The notes below the pieces were generated by a model. It did not search any database, had not been told where the DNA came from, and saw only the letters and a program-made list of their open reading frames with translations. A stretch of 64,000 nucleotides of DNA, from the NCBI GenBank assembly GCA_019009955.1, contig CM032229.1:192672501-192736500 (forward strand), written 5' to 3'. This stretch comes from Riptortus pedestris. Taxonomy: Eukaryota; Arthropoda; Insecta; Hemiptera; Alydidae. Position 1 is the stretch's first letter. Each line of letters begins with the position of its first letter. This document shows, one piece after another, positions 34,011-44,559 of the stretch. A program made the position numbers and the translations under genes.

Positions 34011-36135
34011 TGTTGTTGTTGTATAGGGTTTAAGGGCGAAAAACTACCAGGTTATCATCGCCCTGTAATATTTATAATTCACATTTTGGTATCCTCATCC
34101 ATATCGCCATTTTAACAATATAAACGAGGATACGAGCAATTGCACTTTAAATTTCTTTGTATAAACTCGTGTTTTTTACAAAATTAAACAATTTATCGAG
34201 TTCTTTCGGGTCATCTCCAAGGGCCACTTCTATACTATTGGAAATATTGTATTTGTTTCTAATATCTGTATACTTATGGCATTCCATTAATATGTGATAT
34301 ATAGTCAGTTCTGTGTTACATTTTTCACAAATCGGGGGTTGATCTTTTGTCATAAGATAGCCATGCGTAAGTCGTGTGTGCCCAATTCGGAGTCTTCCTA
34401 ATACAACCTCATCTCTTCTGTTGTCTCTTGTCGAATATTTCCATGGACGGATGGTGGTTTTAATAGTTTTTAGTTTATTGTTCTGGGTTTCATTCCACAT
34501 GTGTTGCCAATTTTTATTAATTTCTTCTTTGAGTGGTTGGTAGAGTTCTGCAGATGTAATTGTTGTTGGGGTGATGGAGTCGAGTTGATGGGCTTCTCTG
34601 GCTGCTAAATCTGCTTTTTCGTTTCCATCTATTCCCACGTGGCTTGGAATCCACATGAAGTAGACGGCCCTTTTTAGCTCTCGGAGCATTTGTATTTGAT
34701 TTTGTATTTTTTTTACTATTGGGTTGTTTGTGAATACATCTTTGATACTCAATAGGGCACTCAACGAGTCAGTGCAAATCAGGAATTTTTCTTGAGTTGA
34801 GTGGTTGCAAATGCAGTGATATAGAGCGAATTTAATTGCGAATAGTTCGGCGGAATAGATGCTGGTTAATTTGTTGAGTTTGAATTTTTGACAGGCATTT
34901 TCTTCGTAGTAGGCGCAGGAGGAAGACTCGGTAATTTTCGAACCATCAGTGTATATTATCTTTGGGTGTTGATATTTTTCTATTTTATTAATGAAAGCTT
35001 CCTTTATTTTTTAATAGTTGATCTCTTGAGACGATTTGTTTATGAGTTTGGTGATTCCTGTATCTATAGATATTTCTTGAATTGTCCAAGGTGGAGTTGG
35101 GTCGAATTCATCAAGACTGTTTGAGTTTTGTAATAGTTTGTCTGTTATGTTACTCAGCCTAGTTCCAATAGGTTTTGGTGTTGTGGGGTTTTGGTCGTAT
35201 AGCCGTGAGTAGAGAGGGTGGAATATACTCTGAAATGTCGGGTGACCTCTCTGTGTCACTAGTTTGGATAAATATTTAGCTGCCAGTTTTTGCCTTCTGA
35301 ATGTCAATGGTGGGATTCCGGTTTCAGCACACAAGCTTATTGCTGGGCTAGAGCGGAAGGCTCCTATGGATAAACGTAGCCCAGCATTATGAATTACATC
35401 TAGTTTGCATAATTTATTGAAGTTTGCTGAGCCGTATACAAAACTGCCATAGTCCAATTTAGACAATACCAGAGCTTTGTATATTGTTAGCATGGTACTC
35501 CTATCTGCTCCCCATGATGTGTTAGCAAGTACTTTAAGAATTTTAAGCCTTTCAGATGCGCGTTTTTTGAGTTTGTCTATATGTACATTCCATGTCAGTT
35601 TGCTGTCGAGAGACATACCTAGGAATTTAGCATGGTTGACATATTCTATTAGGGTGTTCTTAAGATAGAGATGTGGTAAATCATTTAAATTTCTGCGCCT
35701 TGAGAATATTATGCACTTCGTTTTTTCGGGGGAAAACAAAAAACCTGTTTTTTTCGACCATTCTATTAATCTAAGAGTCACAGCTTGTAGTTGTCTTTTG
35801 ATATATGCCAAGCTTTGCGATCGGCAAATAATGGCAAAGTCATCAACGAACAGGAAGCCTTTTACATTGTTGGTAAGACATTTCGTTATTTCGTTCACTG
35901 CAATCAAAAAAAGATTTGTACTCAAAATACTTCCCTGTGGGACACCTGATTTCATTGTTCTTTCTTTGGACAGTGTATTTCCAACTGACACTTGGAAATA
36001 CCTTTCCTTTAGGAATTCCTGGATGAGTATGGGCATGTTGCCTCTATAACCCCATTGATGTAGTTGATTTAAGATATAAAAGCGCCATGCTGTGTCAAAT
36101 GCTTTATGAATATCAATATATAAGTCTATGTACCT
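34011..36135 (-). mobile_element. LINE with RT and RNase H (I-like superfamily), 5'-truncated
   Basis: Minus strand: RT, RNase H, a Cys/His C-terminus, a short 3' UTR (GATGATAACCTGGTAG, TTTTTCGCCCTTAAACCC) and a CAACAACAACA end at about 34011. RNase H in the same ORF as RT and the CAA-type tail fit the I-like superfamily. The 5' side is cut at 36135, where a Helitron starts. Confidence 0.87.
34147..36135 (-). pseudogene. LINE ORF2: RT-RNase H, one in-frame stop
   Basis: It opens at 36135 within RT motif A (YIDLYIDIHKAFDTAW). RT continues with SGVPQGSILSTNLFLIAVN (motif B) and FLFVDDFAIIC (motif C, catalytic Asp pair), then the thumb region to 35014. One TAA at 35011-35013 breaks the frame. 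The same frame then reads RNase H: YTDGSK (Asp), SAELFAIK (Glu), CTDSLSALLS (Asp), and PSHVGIDGNEKADLAA (His/Asp). A Cys-rich end follows (CEKCNTELTIYHILMECH), and the stop is at 34147. The rest of the 663-codon frame is undamaged, so this copy is young. The endonuclease and ORF1 parts are missing. Confidence 0.9.
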
Positions 36136-37509
36136 TCTATATATATATAAAATTGTAACCTCTGTCTGTACATTGATTTTTTTCGCGAAATTTCACGATA
36201 ACTTTTCGTTTCACATGTCATAGACACCATAACTGCATTTTGTTTCTTTGGTGTCTGTTTGTTTGTTTATTTGTTTGTTTGTTTGTTTGTTACCTTTTCA
36301 CGCATATACGGCTGAACCGAATTTTATGAAACTTGGTATGTATATTACTACTAACCCAACTTAGACTTTAGGCTATATTAATATCCTCTGGGACGAACAG
36401 GAGTGGGGGTTATAAGGGAAGCCAGAAATTAAAAATAGCGATATTTCGTTTCCTATTGGTTTTTCGGCAAATATGAACATTGCAAAAGTTGTTTATTTTG
36501 TTATGTAGAGTAACTTTTGTTATATATACTTTTGTCGTATACCGAATTATAAACGAGATATAAGCTGAAACCTATAGCGGAAGTGAACAATTTTATTTGG
36601 GACAAAAGACCCAACCGAAATAAATAAAACTCGGTATGTGTATTAGTACTAACGCTTTCATTATAACAAGCTATACCAACATTTCTAGGGACGGGCAGGA
36701 GTGGGGGTTGTAAGGGAGGCCTGAATTTAAAAATAGCGGTATTTCGTTTTCTATTCGTTTTTCGGCAAATATGAACATAACAAAAGTTGTTTATTTTGTT
36801 ATTTAGAGTAACTTTTGTTATATACACTTTTTTCTTATACCGAATTATAAACGAGATATACACTATAAACTAAAGCGGGAGTCAACTATTTCATTAGGCA
36901 CTAACGATTAAAACGAACTTAAAAACTCGGTATGTCAATTAGCATTAATTCTTCCATGATTATAAGCTATATTAAAATTTTTAGGTTAGAACGGGAGTGG
37001 GGGTTATAAGGGAGGCCTGAAATAAAAATTCGTGATATTTCATTGTCTATTTGTTTTTTGACAAACAAGCAAATAACAAAAGATGTTTACTTTGATTAAC
37101 TTTTGTTTTATACATTTCTCCAGGAACAATGTGTGGAGCAAGTAATTTGCGTAGAAATATTGATATGCTCAACAATTCATTCTAATTTGAACTATGAGGT
37201 ACCTCACCTGGAAAAATTAATTCAAATCTATGTTAATATTTTGTCCTTTGTAACTGAAATCTATGCATTATGCACAGGAGACGGGAAATATGGCAATATA
37301 ACAAAATATGAAATATGACAATTTGGAGGACAGTCAAGACTTACATAAAAAATTAATTTTATTATTAACAAATGCCAACAACGGATATAACCCTAAACAC
37401 TGGGACGGGTAAATGTCAAAATATTGTGCAAAGTAAAGTTTTGCCAAAAAAATACCATAACCATTCAGCCTCCAATAAATTCCCGGGCGAAGCCGGGTAT
37501 CTGAGCTAG
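36136..37509 (+). mobile_element. Non-autonomous Helitron, three internal units
   Basis: Starts TCTATATATATATAAAATTG and ends GCGAAGCCGGGTATCTGAG with CTAG at 37506-37509, followed by T. Units at about 36403, 36700 and 37000. It begins right at the 5' limit of the LINE, and a HINE 5' block follows. The base before TC is T, not the usual A, so the left limit may be one or a few bases off. Confidence 0.83.
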
Positions 37510-37516
37510 TATGTTT

Positions 37517-37632
37517 ATAAAATTTTGAATGGACCTCATTTTCATCATCCCCTAAGTAGGATAAATGGATATTTGCGGAAAGTTTTCAAAAATCGCATCA
37601 TAATCACGCCCCTTAAGGGAAATCTGTTAAAA
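37517..37632 (-). mobile_element. HINE 5' block
   Basis: TTTTGAATGGACCTCATTTTC through CCCCTTAAGGGAAATCTG and TTAAAA, minus orientation, directly after the Helitron. Confidence 0.75.
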
Positions 37633-37716
37633 CACACAGGGTAAATTTGTAATTAATGTCTCTCGTCCAGGCAATCTATGATTTTCTTCGATACTAATAG
37701 TGCTAACCAACATTTA

Positions 37717-38266
37717 AAAAAAAGTCCGTCACGCAGGGGCTGCGTAAACTAAGCAGATTTCCCACGTGATGTTTTACAATAGACAAATTTCACGAGAGCC
37801 AAGCAGTTAATGAAACGGCCGAACTAGCCTTTGGCGGGAAATTCGCTCGTCCGTTAGCCGCCCAGATTTAATAAAAATGCAAATATCTCAGTTAATAATC
37901 AAGATAGAGAATAAACGTGCATAACAATATTTATAGGACATTTAATTTGCAATAAGATTGATTCTGTACAATTTTTCAATCCGACGTATAGTAACGGAGA
38001 TAATTCGAATTTTCGAAAATCCTCCCTTCTAAAGCCCCCCCTTTATAGACAACTTAATTTGCAATAAGGTTGGTTCTATACAATTTTTCGATCTGACGTA
38101 TAGTAACAGAGATATTTCGAATTTTCGAAAATCACCCCCTCTAACCCCTTCCCCCTGGTCCGATTTCAGCCATAGAGATGTACTTGATCTACTAAATATC
38201 GAGTTTGGAAACGATCAAACAAAAATTTCGACCGCTACAGCGGTAACAGACAAATAGATATATCTA
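37717..38266 (-). mobile_element. HINE copy, 3' tip and core
   Basis: 3' tip AAGTCCGTCACGCAGGGG, then core. About 100 bp of core (TTGCAATAAG, GATATTTCGAATTTTCG) occurs twice in tandem (about 37930-38040 and 38050-38150). The core end is GACCGCTACAGCGGTAACAG, followed by TA. Confidence 0.8.
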
Positions 38267-38294
38267 TATATATATATATATATATATATATTTA

Positions 38295-39577
38295 CTAGCT
38301 CAGATACCCGGCTTCGCCCGGGAATTCAATTGAGGCTGAATGGTGATGGTATTTTATTAGCAAGGCTTTACTTTACACAACATTTTGACATTTATCCACC
38401 CTAGTGTTTAGGGTCTATACCCGTCGTTGCTGTGGATTTGTTAATAATAAAATTCAAGGAAAAGACTTCACTGTCCTCCATATTGACATATCTCTCGTCT
38501 CCTGTGCAATAAGCATAGATTTGAATTATTAAGGACAAAATATTTACATTGATTTGAATTAATTTTTCCAGGTGAGGTGCATACTCTGCTCATATTAGAA
38601 AAAATTGTTGAGTTTATCAATATTTCTACGCTAATTACTTGCTTCAAACATTGTTCCCGAAAAAATGTATAAAACGAAAGTTACTCTAAATAACAAAGTA
38701 AACCACTTTTGTTATGTGCACGTTTGTCGAAAAATAAATAGACAATGAAATATCGCGAATTTTTATATCAGGCCTCCCTTATAACCCCCACTCCCGTTCG
38801 AACTTAAAAAATTTAATATAGCTTATAATCATGGAAGAATTAATGCTAATTGACAATCCGAGTTTTGTTAACTTCGGTTCAATCGTTAGTGCCCAATAAA
38901 ATTGTTGGCTCCTGCTAAAGTTTTAGCGTATATCTCGTTTATACTTTGTTATAAGACAAAAGTGAATATCTCAAAAGTTACTTCAAATAAAAAAATAAAC
39001 TACTTTTGTTATGTTCATATTTGCAGAAAAACCAATAGAAAACGAAATATCACTATTTTTAATTTCAGGCCTTCCTTACAACCCCCACTCCTGTCCATCC
39101 CTAGAAATGATGGTATGACTTAATATAATGAAGGCGTTAGTGCTAATATACATTACGAGTTTTATTTAGTTCGGTTGATTCATTTGTGACAAATAAACTT
39201 CTTCATTTTCGCTATAGGTTTAAGCGTATATCTCGTTTATAATTCGGTATAAAAAAAATGTATATAACAAAAGTTACTCTAAATAACAAATTGAACAACT
39301 TTTGTTATGTTCATATTTGCCGAAAAACCAATAGGAAACGAAATATCGCTATTTTTAATTTCAGGCTTCTCTTATAACCCCCACTCGTGTTCGTCTCAGA
39401 GGATATTATAGCCTAAAGTAAAAGTTGGGTTAGTAGTAATATACATACCAAATTTCATAAAATTTGGGCCGGCCGTTTATGCTTGAAAAGGTAACAAACA
39501 AACATACTCGAAAGAAACAAATTGCAGTTATGGTGTCTATGACATGTGAAACGAAAAGTTATCGTGAAATTTTAAAA

Positions 39578-39579
<2 letters not shown>
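38295..39579 (-). mobile_element. Non-autonomous Helitron, three internal units
   Basis: Minus-strand 3' end CTAG at 38295 with hairpin CCCGGGCGAAGCCGGG. Units at about 38782, 39081 and 39380. The 5' terminal roughly 40 bp (GTAACCTCTGTCTG part) is missing. It lies in a TA tract that follows a HINE core end. Confidence 0.82.

Positions 39580-39670
<91 letters not shown>
39580..39670. repeat. (TA)n then (GA)n
   Basis: TA tract to about 39638, then GA to about 39670, between the Helitron and a HINE block. Confidence 0.95.
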
Positions 39671-39675
<5 letters not shown>

Positions 39676-40300
39676 TATACAGTTTTGAACGGACCTCGTT
39701 TTCGTCATCTACTAGGACTACCGCTGAGTGAGGACCTGGTTTGTTGCCTTATAATCCGTAATCAAGTTAGGGTTTTTATTTTGACATTAGGTTTGTGTTT
39801 GTTCTTTGTACGGACTGGCAGAGCTCTTATATTTACTTATTTTCTGTTACGGAGTTGTGTTTTATATTTGGTTATTTCTATTATTTTTTTTTCTTGTGTA
39901 TTTTGAAGTAATATTATTTTCATTTTATATATATACATTTTTTTTTTTTTTTTTTTAATTATTATTTTTATATTTCTTGTTTAAGTCTAGGTTAGGGCCT
40001 GTCCTAGATGTGTTAGGCGATCTTAGGCGAGTCACCCTAGCAGGGGGTAGGCTCACAAATTTTGACCCATGTGGTCAATCTTAAGGGTGTAGCGAGCCCA
40101 AATGTATAGACGCTGCTTATATGTGTTATTTTGTTTATGGTTGTAATGTATTTGTTAATGGAGTATTTGATGAATTGTAATAAATTATCGCAAATAAAAT
40201 ATTTATATAGGATTGATGGACATTTGAGGAAAAGTTTCGAAATTTCCGTCATGAGTACAACCTCAATAGCTGATTTCCCTTTAGGGATTCTGCTAAAATT
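39671..40300 (-). mobile_element. HINE 5' block split by an insertion
   Basis: The block starts CAGTTTTGAACGGACC and reaches CATCTACTAGG at 39716. It resumes at 40208 with TAGGATTGATGGACATTTG and ends GATTTCCCTTTAGGG, TCTGCTAAAA. The inserted DNA is listed separately. Confidence 0.8.
39717..40207 (+). mobile_element. Insertion, probable retroelement 3' end
   Basis: 491 bp that interrupt a HINE 5' block cleanly. It contains a T18 run, GGCCTGTCCTAGATG, GGGTAGGCTCACAAA and a polyadenylation-like AATAAA before the right junction, resembling LINE 3' UTRs. TAGG flanks both sides, but the uninterrupted HINE already has TAGGTAGG, so a target duplication cannot be proved. Confidence 0.5.
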
Positions 40301-40500
40301 ATTCCTGCATGTGAGAATAACCATAAATCTCCAAAGGAGAATATAAGAGAGGAAATACAATTACTACAGTAGCTGGCCAATATTGACAGGGTGATTGAAG
40401 GATTGTCAATCAGACATCCTACATTGAAGTACATACCAGATTAACTAACAACTTCTACCTCGTTCCATTTATCAACCAATATTTCTTATTACTATTATAT
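40301..40500. other. Unassigned sequence
   Basis: No family recognised. Confidence 0.35.
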
Positions 40501-40588
40501 TAGCACATTTCTCTTAAGGGAAGAGTCATTGACGTCCATTCAAATGTCCACAGATCCTATCTAGTAGATGACGAAAATGAAGACTGTT

Positions 40589-40644
<56 letters not shown>

Positions 40645-40978
40645 TATATATATATATAATTGTTTTGTTGTTTAGCAGATGTCCCTTAAGGGAAATCAGC
40701 TATTGAGGTCGTACTCATGACGCGATTTTCAAAAATTTTCTTCAAATGTCTATCGATCCTACCAAGGAGATTATGAAAATGAGGTCCGTTCAAAATTATA
40801 TATATATTTGTCTGTTAACGCTCTAGTGGTCGCAATTTTTGTTTAATCGTCACCAAACTCGATTATGTAAACGTTTTATGCAAAAAGACAGACTATAAAT
40901 ATTGTTCTATACATTCATTCTCTATCTTGAATATTAACCGATATATTGGCATTTTTTAGCAGATTTTCCTTTAGTATT

Positions 40979-40980
<2 letters not shown>
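40501..40980 (+). mobile_element. Two HINE 5' blocks with TA tracts and partial core
   Basis: A block at 40501-40590 followed by (TA)n (40592-40658). A second block at 40674-40797 (GTCCCTTAAGGGAAATCAGC) is followed by TATATATATTTGTCTGTTAACG and a core with internal deletion. It ends GATATATTGGCATTTTTTAG. Confidence 0.78.

Positions 40981-40983
<3 letters not shown>

Positions 40984-41048
<65 letters not shown>
40984..41048. repeat. (TA)n microsatellite
   Basis: Pure TA repeat up to a Helitron 3' fragment. Confidence 0.95.
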
Positions 41049-41051
<3 letters not shown>

Positions 41052-41246
41052 CAATATGGAGGACAGTGAAGTCTTACATAAAAAATTAATTTTATTATTA
41101 AAAAATCCACAGAAACGACGGGTATTAACCCTAAACATTGGGACGGGTAAATGTCAATATATTGTGCAAAATAAAGCCTTGCCAAAAAAATACCATCAAC
41201 ATTCAGCCTCAAATGAATTCCCGAGCGACGCCGGGTTTCTGAGCTA

Positions 41247-41247
<1 letters not shown>
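41049..41247 (+). mobile_element. Helitron 3' fragment
   Basis: Only the last roughly 200 bp: GACAATATGGAGGACAGTG, CTAAACATTGGGACGGG, a hairpin with one mismatch, and GAGCTAG then T. TA tracts lie on both sides. Confidence 0.8.
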
Positions 41248-41293
<46 letters not shown>

Positions 41294-41298
41294 TATAT

Positions 41299-41876
41299 AT
41301 ATATATATTTGTCTGTTAACACTCTAGCGGTCGCAATTTTTGTTTAATCGTCACCAAACTCGGTATTTAATCGTTTTATGTAAAAAGGAAGATCAAGTTC
41401 GTTAACGGCTGAAATCGGACCAGTGGGAGGGGGGGGTTTAGAGGGGGTGATTTTTCAAAAATTTGAAATATCTCCTTTGTTATACGTCAGATTGAACAAT
41501 TGTATAGAACTAATCGTATTGCACAATAAAATGTACAATAAATATTGTTATATGCATTTATTCTCTATCTTGAATATTAACCGAGATATTTGCATTTGTA
41601 ATCTGCGTGTGATCACCAGTAGGCTATGTTCGGACTTTCCGCCGAGAGCTCTGGCGGCCGTTTCTATAACTATTCGTCCCTCGTGAATAGGTTTAGAGGT
41701 TAGGTTAACTGTTTTTTGGGGCTAAAAACTGTTTTGGGTTATTACGCCTTAAATAATGTTTTAGGTTTAGAGGTTTCTTACTACTACAGTTGTTATTAGG
41801 CCGATTTCTCTATTGTAAAACTTCACGTGGGAAATCTTCTTAGTTTACGCAGCCCCTGCGTGACGGACTTTTATAA
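41299..41876 (+). mobile_element. HINE core and 3' end, variant core
   Basis: TTTGTCTGTTAACACTCTAG to GACGGACTTTTA. After the shared AACCGAGATATTTGCATTT it switches to the alternative 3' half with GTAATCTGCGTG, then CGCCGAGAGCTCTGGCGG. Confidence 0.83.
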
Positions 41877-42032
41877 AATTTGGGCAGATAACGGACGACT
41901 GAGTTTCCCGCCAAAAACTAGTTCGGCCCTTTGCCGTAACTGCTTGGGTCTCGTATGGAGATTTCTCTATTGTGTAACTTAACTTGGGAAATCTGCTTAG
42001 TTTACGCAGCCCCTGCGTGACGGATTTTTTTG
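41877..42032 (+). mobile_element. HINE 3' end, second copy
   Basis: Follows directly: CGCCAAAAACTAGTTCGGCC, GGGAAATCTGCTTAG, hairpin ACGCAGCCCCTGCGT and GACGGATTTTTT. Confidence 0.8.
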
Positions 42033-42580
42033 GAGTTCTGGTCAGTGTTGGTGAAACAATCTTAGTTCATTCCAATATTTCCAGAATATTTATTTTCTCT
42101 TCTTAAGGGAAAGACTGAGCCCTTAAGGTGATACTTCTTTGTCCTATCAGTTCTGCCGCTTCCCTGCCTACCTCATATTGGTCTATCTTTACATGTTAGT
42201 AGATGTTTATACTTTCAGCATTGTAGTGTTATTCTTAGGAATGTGAATTTGTTTAATTATCATAGATAAATTATTTAATAGGATGAACGCCTTGGAGGTG
42301 CAACCAGTTACATCTGGTATTTGTTAACGTTGTTCCGTTAATATATGATATACATTACTGAACACACTACTATATACCAATATGAATATACAGTTTACAA
42401 TCGAGACTTACAAAAGAGTATTTTTAATAGCGGTTATGACGTATCTAAAACAGCTGTCACAGCTGCGGATTTTTTACCGCATCAAGGGAAAGGAACTTTT
42501 ATTCACACATGGTTTGGAAGACAGAATACTTTCTATGATTATGAATTATATGGTACATTACACTATAAAAAAAAAACTAC
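42033..42580. other. Unassigned sequence
   Basis: Open frames of 106-113 codons run from here into the Helitron fragment. They show no motif and are probably accidental. Confidence 0.4.
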
Positions 42581-42800
42581 ATGTACAGGAGACGGGAAAT
42601 GTGACAATATGGAGGACAGTGAAGTCTTACAAAAAAAAAGAAAGTATTATGAACTATTCCACAGCAACGACGGGTATAACCCCTAAACACTGGGACGGGT
42701 AAATGTCAAAATATTGTGCAAAGTAAATCCTTGCCAAAAAAAATACCATCACCATTCAGTCTCAAATGAATCCCCGAGCGAAGCCGGGTATCTGAGCTAG
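42581..42800 (+). mobile_element. Helitron 3' fragment
   Basis: ACAGGAGACGGGAAATGTG through CTAAACACTGGGACGGG, CCCCGAGCGAAGCCGGG and CTAG (42797-42800), followed by T. Confidence 0.82.
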
Positions 42801-43010
42801 TCAATATAACATGAGATTGTTAGTTATAATAATTTGTATGTTGCTGGATGTGGGAGTGCAGATCTGGGAAACAGGTCTCAATAACACGAAGTCTTCCCAC
42901 CAATTTATTTATTCATGCACAAGGCCTTTCGGCACTAACGTGCCATCATCAGGTGCTAACCAACAAACAACAAAGAAACAAGCTTAGGCCAAGTTATGCA
43001 TCCAACAATT
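42801..43010 (-). mobile_element. Possible PLE terminal segment
   Basis: Minus strand contains a hammerhead-like motif followed by GTGCATGAATAAATAAATTGG. Hammerhead ribozymes of this kind are known from the terminal repeats of Penelope-like elements, hence the call. No PLE coding sequence is attached and the limits are uncertain. Confidence 0.4.
42917..42956 (-). ncRNA. Hammerhead ribozyme-like motif
   Basis: On the minus strand: stem I GCAC (42956-42953), CTGATGA (42952-42946), one extra T, stem II GGCAC-GTTA-GTGCC (42944-42931) and GAAA (42930-42927). A palindromic GGCC follows, then TT, then GTGC (42920-42917) pairing with stem I. Order and pairing match a minimal type I hammerhead with a very short stem III, as reported for PLEs. 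The extra T between CTGATGA and stem II departs from the consensus. Confidence 0.5.
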
Positions 43011-43493
43011 ACATTTTGAAATATTTAACAAAATAGAATTTCATACTAAAATCAGTCTTAGAAAAAACGTCTTAACTTAAAACTACTAGAATCTAAGTCA
43101 AACATTAAAAGAATATATTATAGTTCAATTAATTAAAATAGTTAAAGTGAATAAATACTCTAAACATTAACAACACATCTATACCCTATGAAAAAGTTAC
43201 TATAAATTAACAATTATCCTACCTTCTGCTGTATAATTAACGTAAACGCCACGGCTTTGGGGCCACTACTGGCGACTAGCAGAGATGGAGGAGGCCTACT
43301 CAACAGGACAGAACTTGGCATTTCCAATTGCACATTTAGGCAGACACCGCTCCGTCTCTCCAGCTCAATGTTAGTTATAACGTGAAGCTTCAATGAGTTA
43401 ATTTTATATCCTTATTCTTCAAATGAGAATAGCATGGGAATGACAACGCTTCGTGCGGGGAAAACACATTTGAAATATGGATACAAATTAAAC

Positions 43494-43495
<2 letters not shown>
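43011..43495. other. Unassigned sequence
   Basis: No motif or repeat family recognised. Confidence 0.4.
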
Positions 43496-43542
<47 letters not shown>

Positions 43543-43556
43543 AAGAGAGAGAGAGC

Positions 43557-43596
<40 letters not shown>

Positions 43597-43597
43597 C
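43496..43597. repeat. (GA)n microsatellite
   Basis: GA repeat with AAAG and CGAG interruptions. Confidence 0.96.
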
Positions 43598-44559
43598 CCC
43601 TAATATTTTCCAGCTGTCGTAACGAATGTCAAGCGAAGGGGATTAGGGCAGCAGCCCACTCGTTAGTTTGACTGTATATTTAAATTGTTGAGCAGTTAAT
43701 CTAGATTCGAGGCTGGATTAGGGTTTGGGATTTCTGTCGGAAGAAAAAAAAAACACTTCAATCGTCAATCACTAGAGGCCGAAACAAGCAAATGTGTATT
43801 TTATTTCCACTAACTATCCCAAACGAGGAAAACAATAACTCAAACTCACCACTCAGAGGAAAGCGATAAAGCAACTGCAATTCTCAAAAGGTAGGCACTT
43901 ATTAATTAGCACTCAAAATCACCGCAAACTACGGTATTAAGCAATTTACGGTAGTAAACACCTCTCTGCCGATCTTGGATACTCGTTACCTTAAACTCTA
44001 TGCACGTCGCCCTTACATGCAATGTAAGTTAGCTGCAGAGGAAACTGAATGATTTTAAATATTAAAGTTAAAGACGAAAAATTATAAAAACATGGGAGGA
44101 GAAATGAAAATCTGGGCGGGAGAGAGAAGTATGAAGAAAGTGAGATAGGTAAAGAGCAGTGGCGGCTCGTAGCGAAAATTAGTGGGCGTGCTGCTCCAGA
44201 AAATCCAGCACGCCAGGGTCGGCACTGCGGGAACGACAGTGCTCTCTCTTCCTTGCAGCTTCCTGTGTGACAACACCTCGCCGCTGGAACTGTGAAGCTC
44301 ACAGTTCCTTACAAAGATTTTTGTATCTTTTTTTCATAAACTGGGGGATGGTTACTGCATTAAGCTTAAGGATTATATATTATACAAGTATAAGGAAAGA
44401 ATTAAAGAAAAAGGCTCATTATATTAAATGTTCTAGATAATATCAAGTGGAAATTGGGGGTGGTGCAGTTCCACAGTGCCTATACGCGAGCCGCTAAATA
44501 GTGAGAAAGGGTCGGGGCGAAAGCTGGGCTAGAAAGAGGGTCAGGACCCAGTCTGTTGC
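43598..44559. other. Unassigned sequence
   Basis: Contains CAGTGGCGGCTCGTAGCG at about 44159, reminiscent of the terminal repeat of some DNA transposons, but no matching opposite end was found. The 103-codon minus-strand frame here is unrecognised. Confidence 0.35.

Noticed and set aside
36501..37110. CRISPR-like regularly spaced repeats
   Set aside because: The 300-bp spaced motifs are tandem Helitron units, far too long and without spacers or cas genes.
44159..44200. Terminal repeat of a DNA transposon (CAGTGGCGGCTCGT)
   Set aside because: No matching inverted end, target duplication or transposase found nearby.
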